Shown: positions 33,706 through 44,082, counted from the stretch's first letter. The stretch: 64,000 nucleotides of DNA from Shewanella sp. 10N.286.48.A6 (GCF_002873135.1 NZ_MCVI01000003.1:62001-126000), one strand, 5' to 3'. A program made the numbers and translations. Notes: generated by a model from the letters alone, not told the origin.

Positions 33706-36309
33706 TTAAAAACGTAAGTTTAAACCTAACTTATAACGAGCTTCACCTTCAAAGCTCCATGCTGGGTAACCACCTTTTAGCTCAGGCTTAACGTCAGCAT
33801 CATCAGGTGCAACACCTAATTGAACACTGTCTTCTTCAAGTAAGTTAACTACTTCAAATGTGATACCTAAGTAATCAGTGATATTGTAGTTAGCACTTAA
33901 ATCAAGTGTACCGAAGTCTTGATGTTCACGGTTACCGTAGAAACCTGGTAACTCACGCATCATGTATTCACTACGCCAGTTATAAGCAACACGTGCTGAG
34001 AAGTCATCCATCTCGTAGTAACCAACTAAGTTAACAGTGTGCTTAGAAGAGTCAGAAAATACGCTAACTTGATCAGGGTAGTTCTCAGCTGCAGCATCAG
34101 AATCAGCAAAGGTATAGTTAGCAGAGTAACCAAAGCCGTTGTCAAAACCATCTTGGATTTGCAGCTCTATACCTTGGATTTGACCGCCAGTACCATTTTT
34201 CTTCGTTGAAACAGTCCAGTTATCTTCACCTGAATTAGGATCAACAATACCAATGCTTTGATCTAGCTTCTGCTCTGAGGTGATAAAAGAGCTGATATCT
34301 TTGATAAAGTAAGAAGCACTCATTAACCCGTCAGGACTGAAATACCATTCCACACCTAAATCAGCTTGAGTCGCTTTAAATGGCTCAAGGGCGATATTAC
34401 CGGTACTAACCACTTGGTTACCTGCAACGTCATCGTTGTAACCTTGCAGTGCCGAAGCTGCAAACATATCAGCATAATTAGGACGTGAAATCACTTGTGA
34501 TGCTGAAGTACGGATAATGACATCTGGCGCCACATCAAATGCAACGTTGATACTTGGCAATACGTCATTATAACTTGCATCTTTAGTGCTTAAGTTATCG
34601 GCATAAGTACCATCAGCTTGCAGCGCGAAATAATCAGATGATGCATCTGTTGATATATAACGTAAGCCGAAGTTACCGCGCATACCGTCTGACTCAAAAT
34701 TAGCCATTAAATATAACGATAGGTTTTCTTCGTTAATGGTGCCGTAGCCAGCCTTATATACGGTCCCTTCTGTCGAGAAACCATTAATTGCAGCCTTAGC
34801 ATCACGTAACATGGCATCCATATCTGGCTTAGGTAAGGTATAACCTGCACCCGATGAAATTTGACCACTGTAATATGCTGATGCATCTTTTGCTGCTATA
34901 TCAGCATTAACGATTGCAGGTAAAGTTAACATGCTAACATCATGATCTGCATAACGAACACCTGTTTTGAATGAGGTAATCGCACCTAAATCAGTCGGAA
35001 TAGTAAAGTCTAATTGTGCGTAAGTTTCTTCATCTGAGTTTGGCTGCTTTTTAAGTGCCCAACCTGCAGGGGACAATTGACCACCAAAGTCATCTGCGGT
35101 GAAGTTTTTATTAGCAACATCTATTTTGATGATCTCACCAGTCGCATCATAAGTACCAGCATAATCAGCAGCGGTACCTAACCAGAAACCATAGTTAGAA
35201 GTTAAATCAGTACCACCTTCAGACTTGGTGTTACCCACACGACCTTCTACTTTAAACATGTCATTTTCGTAATCGAAATTGAAATCGTAAGTATTTGAGT
35301 CCATGCTAGCTTGGCGCGCCCAAGTTTGTGCCCAACCTGGGTTTTCACCATTACCATCACGGCGATAGAAAGTACAAGTGCCTAAAGAGTTACGCTGTTC
35401 ACACGCTTCGTCTTTATCATCTGGGAACATCACGAATAATGAGGTATTTGCGTTGTTCGCTTTCATGTCCAGACTCATAATGTCTAAACCGAAATTTAAA
35501 TTATCTGTTGGACTGTATTGGAATGAACCGTTAATAGCAGTACGTTCACGCTCTTGTTCAAAAGTCGTCGGAACAATATCACCCCAACCAATTAATGACT
35601 CAATACCATTGCGTTGATAAGTTGTTTCTGAGCCAGCTGCAGAAATTAAGAAACCAAAGTTCTCATCTTCATTTTTCCAGCTGTATAGGCCTGATAATTC
35701 AGGATCTGTTTCTTCAGAAATTGTACCGTAGTCGCCTTTAGCACTAAGGAATACAGTATTGGCATCTAAATCTAATGGCTTGCGGGTTTTAACGATAACG
35801 GTACCGCCAACACCACCTTCAGGTAAATCAGCCTGAGACGATTTATATACTTCAATTCCACCGACCATTTCTGATGGTAGTAAACTGTAGTTAAAGCTTC
35901 TGTCAATTGACTGTTGATCGTACCAACCGGTAGATGCAACTGAATGGCCGTTTAATAATGTACGAGTCAAGCTGCTAGAAGCACCACGAATCGAAACACC
36001 TTGGCCTTGACCAAATTGACGGCTCACAGCCACACCTGGTATACGCCCTAATGACTCACCCACGTCACCATCAGGAAATTTACCGATATCTTCAGCCGTT
36101 ACCGCATCAACAACAGAGTTAGAAAAACGTTTATCATTAACTGAAGCCTTCATCGAGGCACGCATGCCTTTTACTTCAATTTTTTCGATATTTTCTTCTG
36201 TAGTTTCAGCATCTGCTGCAAACGCAGCAACTGAAACCATACTGCCAAGTAGGATAGCAATGTTAGTTGCTAAAACATTTTTCTTAAAATTAATAGGTCG
36301 CATCTTCAT
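33706..36309 (-). CDS. TonB-dependent outer-membrane receptor, probably for chito-oligosaccharides
   Basis: This 867-residue receptor has a signal peptide ending AAFA. A TonB-box-like IEKIEVKG follows near residue 42, then a plug domain (about 60-180: SVVDAVTAEDIGKFPDGDVGESLGRIPGVAV, then VSIRGASS). A 22-strand barrel ends in YKLGLNLRF with the terminal Phe. The plug type is that of the large sugar-receptor group of Xanthomonas, Caulobacter and Shewanella. A NagR operator 53 bp upstream and the nearby hex and nag genes point to chito-oligosaccharides as substrate (inference). Two in-frame ATGs are 6 bp apart (36309, 36303); AAGG precedes both. Confidence 0.92.
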   Translation of the reverse strand: MKMRPINFKKNVLATNIAILLGSMVSVAAFAADAETTEENIEKIEVKGMRASMKASVNDKRFSNSVVDAVTAEDIGKFPDGDVGESLGRIPGVAVSRQFGQGQGVSIRGASSSLTRTLLNGHSVASTGWYDQQSIDRSFNYSLLPSEMVGGIEVYKSSQADLPEGGVGGTVIVKTRKPLDLDANTVFLSAKGDYGTISEETDPELSGLYSWKNEDENFGFLISAAGSETTYQRNGIESLIGWGDIVPTTFEQERERTAINGSFQYSPTDNLNFGLDIMSLDMKANNANTSLFVMFPDDKDEACEQRNSLGTCTFYRRDGNGENPGWAQTWARQASMDSNTYDFNFDYENDMFKVEGRVGNTKSEGGTDLTSNYGFWLGTAADYAGTYDATGEIIKIDVANKNFTADDFGGQLSPAGWALKKQPNSDEETYAQLDFTIPTDLGAITSFKTGVRYADHDVSMLTLPAIVNADIAAKDASAYYSGQISSGAGYTLPKPDMDAMLRDAKAAINGFSTEGTVYKAGYGTINEENLSLYLMANFESDGMRGNFGLRYISTDASSDYFALQADGTYADNLSTKDASYNDVLPSINVAFDVAPDVIIRTSASQVISRPNYADMFAASALQGYNDDVAGNQVVSTGNIALEPFKATQADLGVEWYFSPDGLMSASYFIKDISSFITSEQKLDQSIGIVDPNSGEDNWTVSTKKNGTGGQIQGIELQIQDGFDNGFGYSANYTFADSDAAAENYPDQVSVFSDSSKHTVNLVGYYEMDDFSARVAYNWRSEYMMRELPGFYGNREHQDFGTLDLSANYNITDYLGITFEVVNLLEEDSVQLGVAPDDADVKPELKGGYPAWSFEGEARYKLGLNLRF

Positions 36310-36361
36310 TTCCCTTCCATAACTTTATTATCGTTTTTGGATACATAACCATTCCAATCGG

Positions 36362-36379
36362 AATGACAACGCTGTCATG
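36362..36379 (-). promoter_or_regulatory. NagR-type operator upstream of the TonB-dependent receptor gene
   Basis: AATGACAACGCTGTCATG, one outer base away from the perfect box. It lies 12 bp downstream of a candidate -10 and 53 bp before the receptor start, so bound repressor would block initiation. It is also in the intergenic region shared with nagR. Confidence 0.85.
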
Positions 36380-36391
36380 TCTAGAGCAAAC

Positions 36392-36421
36392 ATTACACAA
36401 TATTTAACAGTCTTGCCACAA
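36392..36421 (-). promoter_or_regulatory. Candidate sigma-70 promoter of the TonB-dependent receptor gene
   Basis: On the minus strand TTGTGG (36416-36421) and TGTAAT (36392-36397) are 18 bp apart. The NagR box starts 12 bp downstream of the -10. The rest of 36310-36741 up to nagR shows no other gene. Confidence 0.5.
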
Positions 36422-36741
36422 CAAAATAACTTTATTGCAGACAAAATGTGCAAAGCCAGCTTATATAAAACAGATGCAAACACAATTAATGACTAAAAAT
36501 CAGACACTTAAATGTTGACGATGTTTGTATCAAATTAAGAACAAATAGACTTTAAAGTGAACTCATCCAACCAGAAAAGTAATTCGAGATTGCCTATTAG
36601 GATAAAAATCAGCACTATTAGAGTTAAATCGGCTTAGCTTTTGTTTTTACCTACAATATTGATAACCTTCATTTGGGGATGATTGTTATCAATATAAATA
36701 CAATGCTAAGTTCATCGCCTGAGTTTAAGAGTTAACAAATA

Positions 36742-37752
36742 ATGAAAGTAACCATAAATGATGTTGCCAAACATGCTGGCGTATCAATTAAAACCGTTTC
36801 ACGGGTCACCAATAACGAATCGTCAGTCAGACAAACCACGGTCGACAAGGTCAATGCAGCAATTAATGAGCTAAATTATCAACCTAACTTAGCAGCAAGA
36901 AATCTAGCAAGCACAAAATCCTATGTTATTGGTTTTATTTATGATAACCCCAATGCTTATTATATTATTGATATGCAGAACGGTATTCTTTCTGCCTGCC
37001 AAGATAAAGGCTACGAGTTGTTGATCCACCCTTGTAATGCTACCTCTGACACAATTTGTGATGAACTAACCAAAATGGTCAAACACTCTCGGCTATCGGG
37101 TTTAGTGCTCACCCCGCCAATGTCAGAAGACCCGAAGATACTTGCAGCACTTGATGAAATAGATGCTAATTATGTAAGAATTATTGCAGGCGAAAGCACT
37201 GATGCAGAAAATGGGCTTACTGTACTTGTCAATGATAAACATGGCGCTTTAGAAATCACCCAACACTTAATTGATATGGGTCATAGTGATATTGGATTTT
37301 TAAGTGGCGATCAGCAGCATGAATCAACCAAAGAACGTTTAGCTGGTTTTAAAGATGCCCTTGAGCACAATAATCTTAACGTGAATAACACCTGGGTTTT
37401 AGATGGTAAATACTCTTTCGAATCTGGGGTAGAAGGTGCCAATAAATTGATTAACTTAACCAAACGGCCTACGGCAATCGTCGCCTGTAACGATGAAATA
37501 GCTGCAGGGGCTTTATTTGCTGCGCGTTTAGCTGGGCTTGATATACCAAAAGATTTATCCATTGTAGGATTTGAGGATAGCCCCTTCTCCCGACAGACGT
37601 GGCCCAAATTAACCACAGTGCATCAACCAAACGTGAAAATTGCCAAAGTCGCCACTGAACTGTTAATCGCCAATAGCAAAGAAACGACTGAGAAAAAATC
37701 GATGGTATTTACGCCTGAGCCGGTTATTCGGGACTCATCAAGCAAACCATGA
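36742..37752 (+). CDS. nagR: LacI-family transcriptional regulator of GlcNAc use (NagR)
   Basis: This 336-residue regulator has the LacI DNA-binding start TINDVAKHAGVSIKTVSRVTN with hinge region YQPNLAARNLA. A periplasmic-binding-protein-like effector domain covers about 60-330. It lies at the end of the chitin/GlcNAc locus, divergent from the TonB receptor. Four copies of an 18-bp palindrome of LacI type occur only in this locus, so it is very likely their ligand. In Shewanella NagR replaces the unrelated NagC of enterobacteria. The effector is expected to be a GlcNAc-pathway sugar phosphate (known for the family by inference). A shared terminator follows. Confidence 0.92.
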   Translation: MKVTINDVAKHAGVSIKTVSRVTNNESSVRQTTVDKVNAAINELNYQPNLAARNLASTKSYVIGFIYDNPNAYYIIDMQNGILSACQDKGYELLIHPCNATSDTICDELTKMVKHSRLSGLVLTPPMSEDPKILAALDEIDANYVRIIAGESTDAENGLTVLVNDKHGALEITQHLIDMGHSDIGFLSGDQQHESTKERLAGFKDALEHNNLNVNNTWVLDGKYSFESGVEGANKLINLTKRPTAIVACNDEIAAGALFAARLAGLDIPKDLSIVGFEDSPFSRQTWPKLTTVHQPNVKIAKVATELLIANSKETTEKKSMVFTPEPVIRDSSSKP

Positions 37753-37783
37753 TGGCAATAGTGAGCTTATAATTTATCCCCAA

Positions 37784-37822
37784 TAAAAAAGCCTCAATAA
37801 ATTATTTATTGAGGCTTTTTTA
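37784..37822. terminator. Bidirectional terminator between nagR and glnB
   Basis: AAAAAAGCCTCAATAA pairs with TTATTGAGGCTTTTTT. Poly-A and poly-T flanks serve the convergent nagR and glnB. Confidence 0.9.
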
Positions 37823-37839
37823 ATTTAATCTATTGTAAA

Positions 37840-38220
<381 letters not shown>

Positions 38221-38408
38221 TCATTCTCAAATTTAAATCTATTTATTAATAGTTTGGATACTTGAACTATCTTACTTTAAGCCAGAATAATTTGCTCATT
38301 ATTTTATAAAGTAGGTATTAATCAGTTTAAAACTAGCAGAGTCAGCAAAAGCTTCTATACTTTTTCGACTACTCAGATAATGAACCTTAAAAATCAAGGA
38401 TGATTTTT

Positions 38409-38927
38409 ATGAATACCCAGTTAAAGGGATTTAACCTAATTGAAGTTATGGTCGCTGTTTCCATTGCTTCAATTATTTCGACCATGGCAGCTCCATCACT
38501 TAATAATCTGATTAACCATGCTCGCAGTAAAAGCAATATCAGATCTATACAACAACTTATCCAGTTGGCCCGTAATCATGCCATTAGCCTAAATGCTCGG
38601 GTAACTGTTTGTCCTATCGAAAATAACCAATGTACTAACAACTGGCAACAAGGTTTCACTATATTCATTGATGGAGGAGAGTCAAATATCATCAATACTG
38701 GCGACCACATTTTACATATTGCACCAGCCTTTAATCCAAACGATATCGTTTACTACAATCGAAAAGCCATAAGATTTCAACCGGATGGGCTTGCATCTGG
38801 TACCAATGGAACCTTTAGATATTGCCCAGAAATTTATAATAGCCCTTTTTCAAAAGCTGTCATTGTAAATCAATCCGGTCGAATAAGGTTTTCACGCAAA
38901 AATAAAATAGAATGTAAACAAAACTAG
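38409..38927 (+). CDS. GspH/FimT-family type IV pseudopilin
   Basis: This 172-residue minor pilin-like protein has a short prepilin leader and the class III cleavage site at Gly-Phe (KGFNLIEVMVAVSIASI), with the essential Glu at +5. A GspH/FimT C-terminal domain follows, with four cysteines in the mature part. The ATG at 38409 has AAGG about 9 bp upstream; an in-frame ATG at 38400 touches that site and is unlikely. It is followed by a second, related gene about 100 bp downstream. Together they may fill the FimT and FimU roles that precede pilV in Pseudomonas operons. Confidence 0.85.
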   Translation: MNTQLKGFNLIEVMVAVSIASIISTMAAPSLNNLINHARSKSNIRSIQQLIQLARNHAISLNARVTVCPIENNQCTNNWQQGFTIFIDGGESNIINTGDHILHIAPAFNPNDIVYYNRKAIRFQPDGLASGTNGTFRYCPEIYNSPFSKAVIVNQSGRIRFSRKNKIECKQN

Positions 38928-39028
38928 TAGATTCGTATGTGTTTCAAGTGAACTTTAGGCTTACAAAAACACTGATTTCAAAGTCATATTGCCTTATACT
39001 TAATTAAGTATTGCAGAGGAAAATATGC

Positions 39029-39556
39029 ATGAATCAAATGAAAAACGGATTTAATAACGGGTTCACTTTAGTTGAACTAATGGTCGCACTCGTAGTTGCA
39101 GGAGTTTTAGTAGGTGTTGCTGTACCTAGATTATCAAGTCTTTATGAAAGTAGTAGAAGCAGCTCAGCCACAAGCTCTATCGAGTCAGCCTTAGTTTTCG
39201 CAAGAAATCAAGCGGTAAGCTTTGGCAGAAGAGTGACTGTTTGCCCGGGAGATGGCAGTGGTTGCACAACTGATTGGCTTGGTGGTATTGCCATCTTTAT
39301 TGATGACGATCAAAATGGTGTTAAAGATAATAACACTGATGTATTGCGCTATATAGATGGCTTTAATAGCGATGACTTTATAAAAACATCATCATCAGCA
39401 ATCATAACTTTTAATTCCGATGGCTTAGTTAGCGGCTCTAACGCTCAAACAATTACCTATTGTCCTGGAACAACCGACAGTGCCTACTCAAAACAAGTCT
39501 CTTTAAGCGCCTCTGGCAGAGTTCAGATTATTTCTGACAATGTAAACTGTACTTAA
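39029..39556 (+). CDS. GspH/FimT-family type IV pseudopilin (second copy)
   Basis: This 175-residue protein has the prepilin motif NGFTLVELMVALVVAGVL and a GspH/FimT domain. It shares with its upstream neighbour the pattern RVTVCP...C..DW..G.AIFID and the later YCP near a C-terminal SG-R. The two are clearly paralogues from a tandem duplication, although well diverged. AGAGGA lies 8 bp before the chosen ATG at 39029; a TTG at 39011 overlaps that site. It is convergent with pilE, with a shared terminator between them. Confidence 0.87.
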   Translation: MNQMKNGFNNGFTLVELMVALVVAGVLVGVAVPRLSSLYESSRSSSATSSIESALVFARNQAVSFGRRVTVCPGDGSGCTTDWLGGIAIFIDDDQNGVKDNNTDVLRYIDGFNSDDFIKTSSSAIITFNSDGLVSGSNAQTITYCPGTTDSAYSKQVSLSASGRVQIISDNVNCT

Positions 39557-39628
39557 ACTCTTCTGAGATAATCAACAGTACATTACTTATCGTTATCAAA
39601 GGCCATAAGCTACACAAAAAAACATAAT

Positions 39629-39665
39629 AAAAAAGGGTTTATGGTTAACCATAAACTCTTTTTTA
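39629..39665. terminator. Bidirectional terminator between the FimT-like genes and pilE
   Basis: Perfect palindrome GTTTATGG TTAA CCATAAAC flanked by an A-tract and a T-tract, so it works in both directions. Confidence 0.85.
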
Positions 39666-39682
39666 TCTAATGAAGAATTTAC

Positions 39683-40093
39683 TTAATTCCCCCAGCACTC
39701 CGTAGGAGTCTTAACACCGTCTGAAGTTATTTGGATAACAGGGCAAGCAGTATCACGTGTAGCTTGAGTGCCTATCGCTGTCGCCTTTAATGTATATTTG
39801 CTACCGTCACCAATTGAAAAAGCATCAACCTCATAAAAACCATTATCGACAATATATGGATCATCATCCATTCCTAGTTGTTTCATGTTCTTAGTAAATG
39901 TCTTGTGATCTAAATAAAATTGCTCTTGTCTATTCGCCAAATTCATTAAACCGGAAAGTGCATCGGCGCGAGCGCCTTTTGCAGCAAATTGTGTATAACT
40001 TGGATAGGCAATAGCAGCTAGTATTCCAACCACTGTGATGGTTATCATCAATTCGATTAGCGTAAATCCATTATTTCTATTGATACTATTCAT
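39683..40093 (-). CDS. pilE: Type IV minor pilin PilE
   Basis: This 136-residue pilin has the class III leader and motif NNGFTLIELMITITVVGILAAIA, with Glu at +5 of the mature protein. Two cysteines near the C-terminus (TACPVI and TECWGN) probably form the D-loop disulfide. It matches the PilE family of minor pilins that help prime pilus assembly. It is the last gene of pilV-pilW-pilX-pilY1-pilE, starting 12 bp after the pilY1 stop, as in Pseudomonas. Confidence 0.9.
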   Translation of the reverse strand: MNSINRNNGFTLIELMITITVVGILAAIAYPSYTQFAAKGARADALSGLMNLANRQEQFYLDHKTFTKNMKQLGMDDDPYIVDNGFYEVDAFSIGDGSKYTLKATAIGTQATRDTACPVIQITSDGVKTPTECWGN

Positions 40094-40105
40094 TTATATC
40101 TCGTT

Positions 40106-43100
40106 TTAGTTTTCATGTTGATGATAGTATATTCTGTTAACACCTAAGCCACCACCGATACACTTATCATCACCTTCAGCGCAGCCGTCATCACCAAGAA
40201 CATCATTTTTAATCATATCATTTGCTGCATCACCAATGCCTATTAAGTACATGTAACTATCTGAGTCACCATTGTGTGGAACAACAAGCGTCGGTGTATC
40301 TGGAACCTGCTCACCCATTACAAAGTAGTCTTCAGAATGGCTGTAAGTTCTCGCACCTTTGTGGAGGTCAAATCCGTAAAGCCTCCCCTGCCCAGGCACT
40401 AAACAAGCATTCTCACTAGCACCAGTTTCAGGCACATAAGAAGTAAAAAATACTCTCCCTGAAACTATGGTCGCTGCTGACAGAGACTTCTCCCCTTCAT
40501 CACTAAAATTGTAATACCAACCACGTTTAGAACCAAAAGTAATTAACTCAGTATCTGATGCAGGTGATTCAGATGTGACATTATACAAATCAGTTATATC
40601 AAGGGCATCGGGTGTCGTATTACCCGCAGCTGAACTATATGATTTAGTGACGATATTTCTATCTTGAAGAGTAAAAAACTTATCAGCTCTTTGTTTATCT
40701 AGTGGATGCGGTCTATGGCCGCTTCCAATTACTACTGCATCGTAAGGTATGCTCTGATATGTCATTGTCGTTGTTGTTGTACCACCTTCTGTATGGGTGT
40801 GTTCAGCAACATTACTGAATGTAGTTTGTGCAACGACAGGTTCAGAGAAGAAGCGAATATCTGTTGTAGTTGTTCCGCCACCTAGGCTTGCAAATTTGAA
40901 AGCACTCCAAGGGTTTGAGGAGTCTGTCGATAGACCAGGTAAATCCAACCGCCAAACATTGGCACCTGTATCAGTTGCATAAATGCGGTCTGTGAGTTGA
41001 TCATTATTCGAATCTAAAATAGCGACTTTATTAGGTATGCTGTCAGAAAGCCCAGGCATCGATGTATCACTACCTGCTAAACCAAAGCTATGAACTTTAG
41101 TGCCTTTATCAGCATCAATTATATAGACACCTACCCCAGTTGTATCAGAACTACCGACACTAGAACCATCTTTTGTTGTTGGGTTATAGCCTGCACCAAT
41201 AATTAATACTGGATTAGCATCTGCAGATGTAGTTGCCCCTGCTGGCCAATCAGGTACTTTTGTGATCACAGGCTCAGACCATGACTCCCCTTGTACTGAA
41301 AAATCACTAGTCTGCGAAATCCATTTCAGAGAAGGCGCATCAGGATCTGTAATATCCAGAGCATAATAAGATGAGCCACCACGCCTCATACCCACATATA
41401 ACCAAGCTTTTGATACTTTATCGCTTGAATCTCTTTCAATATACGCAACAGGTGAGCCATCCATACCATAAATAGAGTGAACACCAGTTTGAGGGTTGTC
41501 CCTTAATCCTTTAATGTTTTTTAATAATTCAACCGGCATAAATGCCCAAGACTCTGAAACACTACTTGTGTCACCAGATACTTCATCTTTAAACATGTGC
41601 AGAAAGCCATGATTGGTACCCATGATGATTCGATTATCAGGGGAGGACTCATTGCCATAATTGATAACCAATGGTCTTGAGTGCAGTGGGTCCCCCATTA
41701 TATCTTGACGTAAATATAACGGTGCAGTCGAACTATCATCATCATTGTCTTCATTATCTACATTGATTCCTTTAGCCCAGTCAAAGCTATCACTGATATC
41801 ACTTTCATCTACTCCCATATATGAAGCTAATTTGGCATCTGTAGACAAAAAACCGTTAAGTTTGGCATTTGAAGGGGTAAAACTAATCAAGTCTCCGCTT
41901 GAACCATTATTAAGTAAAACGTTACGTGAACTAATAGATGAACTGTAAGCACTTCTCATAACTGCGGCAACGCCACCATCTGAAACATGATAGCCCTTAT
42001 AACTCGTAGAATTACATTCGGCAGTAGATGTCCAAAATGAACATGCCTCTTCAGCTATTGCACCATTGCTATCAAAGGCATCATTACCATCTTTATCTAC
42101 AACATTCCCATCTGCAGTTACTTTAAACTTTTTCAAATTACCAGACCAACGAGGTCCTTTATCAGGTAAAAACATCGCGAAGTAAGCAGCATCACCGGTT
42201 TGTGTTTTATCTAAAACAACAGAAGGAGAGGTAAAACTAGAATCTGTTCCTTGAATGGCTGTAACTGCCTGTAAAAGTGATGCCTTTAACGCTTCTGCTG
42301 AATTAGCTTTATAATACACACCACCGGCATTTTCAGCCGTTTTCTTCAGTAGTGTTTCAGCATCATCCGCACCAGAACTAAAGCCGATTGTATATGTTGA
42401 AACAGTTTGATCTAATGGCGCGTTAGGGTTTACATCATTTTTGTACATCCAATTTGCTAAAGGAGCCAATAAGTTTGTTGTTGTATTCCCACTCCACACA
42501 ACATCGACGCCTAACGTTAAATCTATTCCAGGCAATAGGCCGATAGCAGTATCTGCACTAACATCATTGTTTGGAATGCCATCAGTCACATAGATGATTG
42601 ATGCGCTTGATTGGCAATCCTTACCTTCAAAAGGTGAAATATAGTTACCGTCAGACTCAATGTTCTCATCATAGCTAGGGTTAGAAGTAGAGCCATTAGT
42701 TTTGTGACCAAACTTAACCGGTTTACCATAAAGGTAACTGTATGCTTCAAATAATGTTTCACATAGCGGAGTGTAGTTACCGTTAATGGAGTCTGAATCA
42801 TCTATAGAAGTAATAATGCTATTTTTATTGTTAACCGACGCCTCTTTCATTCCTGATATTATTCGGCCACCATCTCTAGATGTACTGTTGTTCTTATTAA
42901 ATATGGCAAGTCCAAAGTCAATCCCGGGAGTTGAAACAATCAACTCCTCCAAAATTCTTTTGGCAACGTCCATACGAGTATAAGAATCACCATTTGATTT
43001 ACCATTTGGTTTGCTCGCATTATGAAACCAAGTCACATATTCCTGAGTATAAATATGGATTGGATCTCCTAACCCAAACTCTGTTAACTTAGCTTTTTCA

Positions 43101-43615
43101 ATATCAGAATCATAAGGTGAAGCTAAACCATCAACCGGATAACCTGATACTCCACCGGCATTTGATGTATCTTGTTCATATATATCTTCATAACAGTCAA
43201 CAGTTGCAATACTGCTTCCGTCAGTCAGAGGAAATTTAGACCAAGTAGATTCTTGATACTCCCTGAAATAACCAGTATACAAGCCATACTCATTTAAAAA
43301 TGCTTTAGAACTTGCACAACCATTCAGACCACTTAAAAAATACTGGTTACTGCTTGCCTCAGGTACAACTGCACCATCATTAGAAAAGTATAGTTTTGTA
43401 CTATTGCTTATCGTTGATTGCTCATGAAATCTTGGAGCAGTAAATGAGTTATCCCCCATACTGCCAGAAGTGTCCATAATCAATAAGACTTGAGGATTAT
43501 CATTACTTCGAGCTGAAGACTCTAGTACATATAATTCTGTGTCATCGGCGAAACTATTAGCAATTAAACCTAATCCAATAAAACCTAATGCAATTGTCGT
43601 TATTTTAGTAATCAT
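40106..43615 (-). CDS. pilY1: Type IV pilus biogenesis / tip adhesin protein PilY1
   Basis: This 1169-residue secreted protein has a signal peptide ending SFA and a von Willebrand A-like N-terminal part (VLLIMDTSGSMGDNS, a MIDAS DxSxS). The C-terminal half is a PilY1 beta-propeller. The calcium-binding loop DSNNDQLTD, needed for pilus extension and retraction control in P. aeruginosa, is near residue 868. The family sits at the pilus tip with the minor pilins. It lies 2 bp after the pilX stop and 12 bp before pilE. Composition is rich in Ser, Asp and Thr, as usual. Confidence 0.93.
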   Translation of the reverse strand: MITKITTIALGFIGLGLIANSFADDTELYVLESSARSNDNPQVLLIMDTSGSMGDNSFTAPRFHEQSTISNSTKLYFSNDGAVVPEASSNQYFLSGLNGCASSKAFLNEYGLYTGYFREYQESTWSKFPLTDGSSIATVDCYEDIYEQDTSNAGGVSGYPVDGLASPYDSDIEKAKLTEFGLGDPIHIYTQEYVTWFHNASKPNGKSNGDSYTRMDVAKRILEELIVSTPGIDFGLAIFNKNNSTSRDGGRIISGMKEASVNNKNSIITSIDDSDSINGNYTPLCETLFEAYSYLYGKPVKFGHKTNGSTSNPSYDENIESDGNYISPFEGKDCQSSASIIYVTDGIPNNDVSADTAIGLLPGIDLTLGVDVVWSGNTTTNLLAPLANWMYKNDVNPNAPLDQTVSTYTIGFSSGADDAETLLKKTAENAGGVYYKANSAEALKASLLQAVTAIQGTDSSFTSPSVVLDKTQTGDAAYFAMFLPDKGPRWSGNLKKFKVTADGNVVDKDGNDAFDSNGAIAEEACSFWTSTAECNSTSYKGYHVSDGGVAAVMRSAYSSSISSRNVLLNNGSSGDLISFTPSNAKLNGFLSTDAKLASYMGVDESDISDSFDWAKGINVDNEDNDDDSSTAPLYLRQDIMGDPLHSRPLVINYGNESSPDNRIIMGTNHGFLHMFKDEVSGDTSSVSESWAFMPVELLKNIKGLRDNPQTGVHSIYGMDGSPVAYIERDSSDKVSKAWLYVGMRRGGSSYYALDITDPDAPSLKWISQTSDFSVQGESWSEPVITKVPDWPAGATTSADANPVLIIGAGYNPTTKDGSSVGSSDTTGVGVYIIDADKGTKVHSFGLAGSDTSMPGLSDSIPNKVAILDSNNDQLTDRIYATDTGANVWRLDLPGLSTDSSNPWSAFKFASLGGGTTTTDIRFFSEPVVAQTTFSNVAEHTHTEGGTTTTTMTYQSIPYDAVVIGSGHRPHPLDKQRADKFFTLQDRNIVTKSYSSAAGNTTPDALDITDLYNVTSESPASDTELITFGSKRGWYYNFSDEGEKSLSAATIVSGRVFFTSYVPETGASENACLVPGQGRLYGFDLHKGARTYSHSEDYFVMGEQVPDTPTLVVPHNGDSDSYMYLIGIGDAANDMIKNDVLGDDGCAEGDDKCIGGGLGVNRIYYHQHEN

Positions 43616-43617
43616 GT

Positions 43618-44067
43618 TTAACTCCCGGAGAGCACTTCTTGCTCAATGCCAGTTGTAACGGTTAGTTGACCGACACCGGCTCTACCAAATGTAGCAGAAC
43701 TCGAAACTTCTAAACGTCTGCAGCTAATCAAATTTGCAGCGTTGGCTTTTTCCGTTCGCTGGCAATTCACATCAATCCCTGGGTTATCTGCAGGCATCAA
43801 TTTAATATTTTGTGTTCCATCCATTTCTGCGGCAACTCCATCTGCTGTTCTTGTACTAAAACTATGGGTAACATTATCATTAACAACTAAATTAAGTCCG
43901 CCTTGAGCTTTTGAAAGTGCGGATATTCTATCCCCACCAGCACCGGCCATTCTTAAAGATTGGCTTGAATTAACAGCAAGCGCGACACCAATAATCGTCA
44001 TGACAATGAGAACAACCAAGGAAAAAAATAACACCATTCCTTGTTGTTTCTTAATTGGATTAATCAT
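43618..44067 (-). CDS. pilX: Type IV pilus minor pilin PilX
   Basis: This 149-residue protein starts KKQQGMVLFFSLVVLIVMTIIGVALAVNSS, the PilX N-terminal helix with a Gly-Met processing site. It lacks the usual Glu at +5, as is normal for PilX. In Pseudomonas it forms part of the priming complex with PilV, PilW, PilE and PilY1. It is 15 bp after pilW and 2 bp before pilY1. Confidence 0.88.
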   Translation of the reverse strand: MINPIKKQQGMVLFFSLVVLIVMTIIGVALAVNSSQSLRMAGAGGDRISALSKAQGGLNLVVNDNVTHSFSTRTADGVAAEMDGTQNIKLMPADNPGIDVNCQRTEKANAANLISCRRLEVSSSATFGRAGVGQLTVTTGIEQEVLSGS

Positions 44068-44082
44068 TGAAATACCTAATTT

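Noticed and set aside
21262..37752. Horizontally acquired island for the chitin/GlcNAc locus
   Set aside because: Gene content and order match the usual Shewanella locus, with no mobility genes or obvious change in composition.
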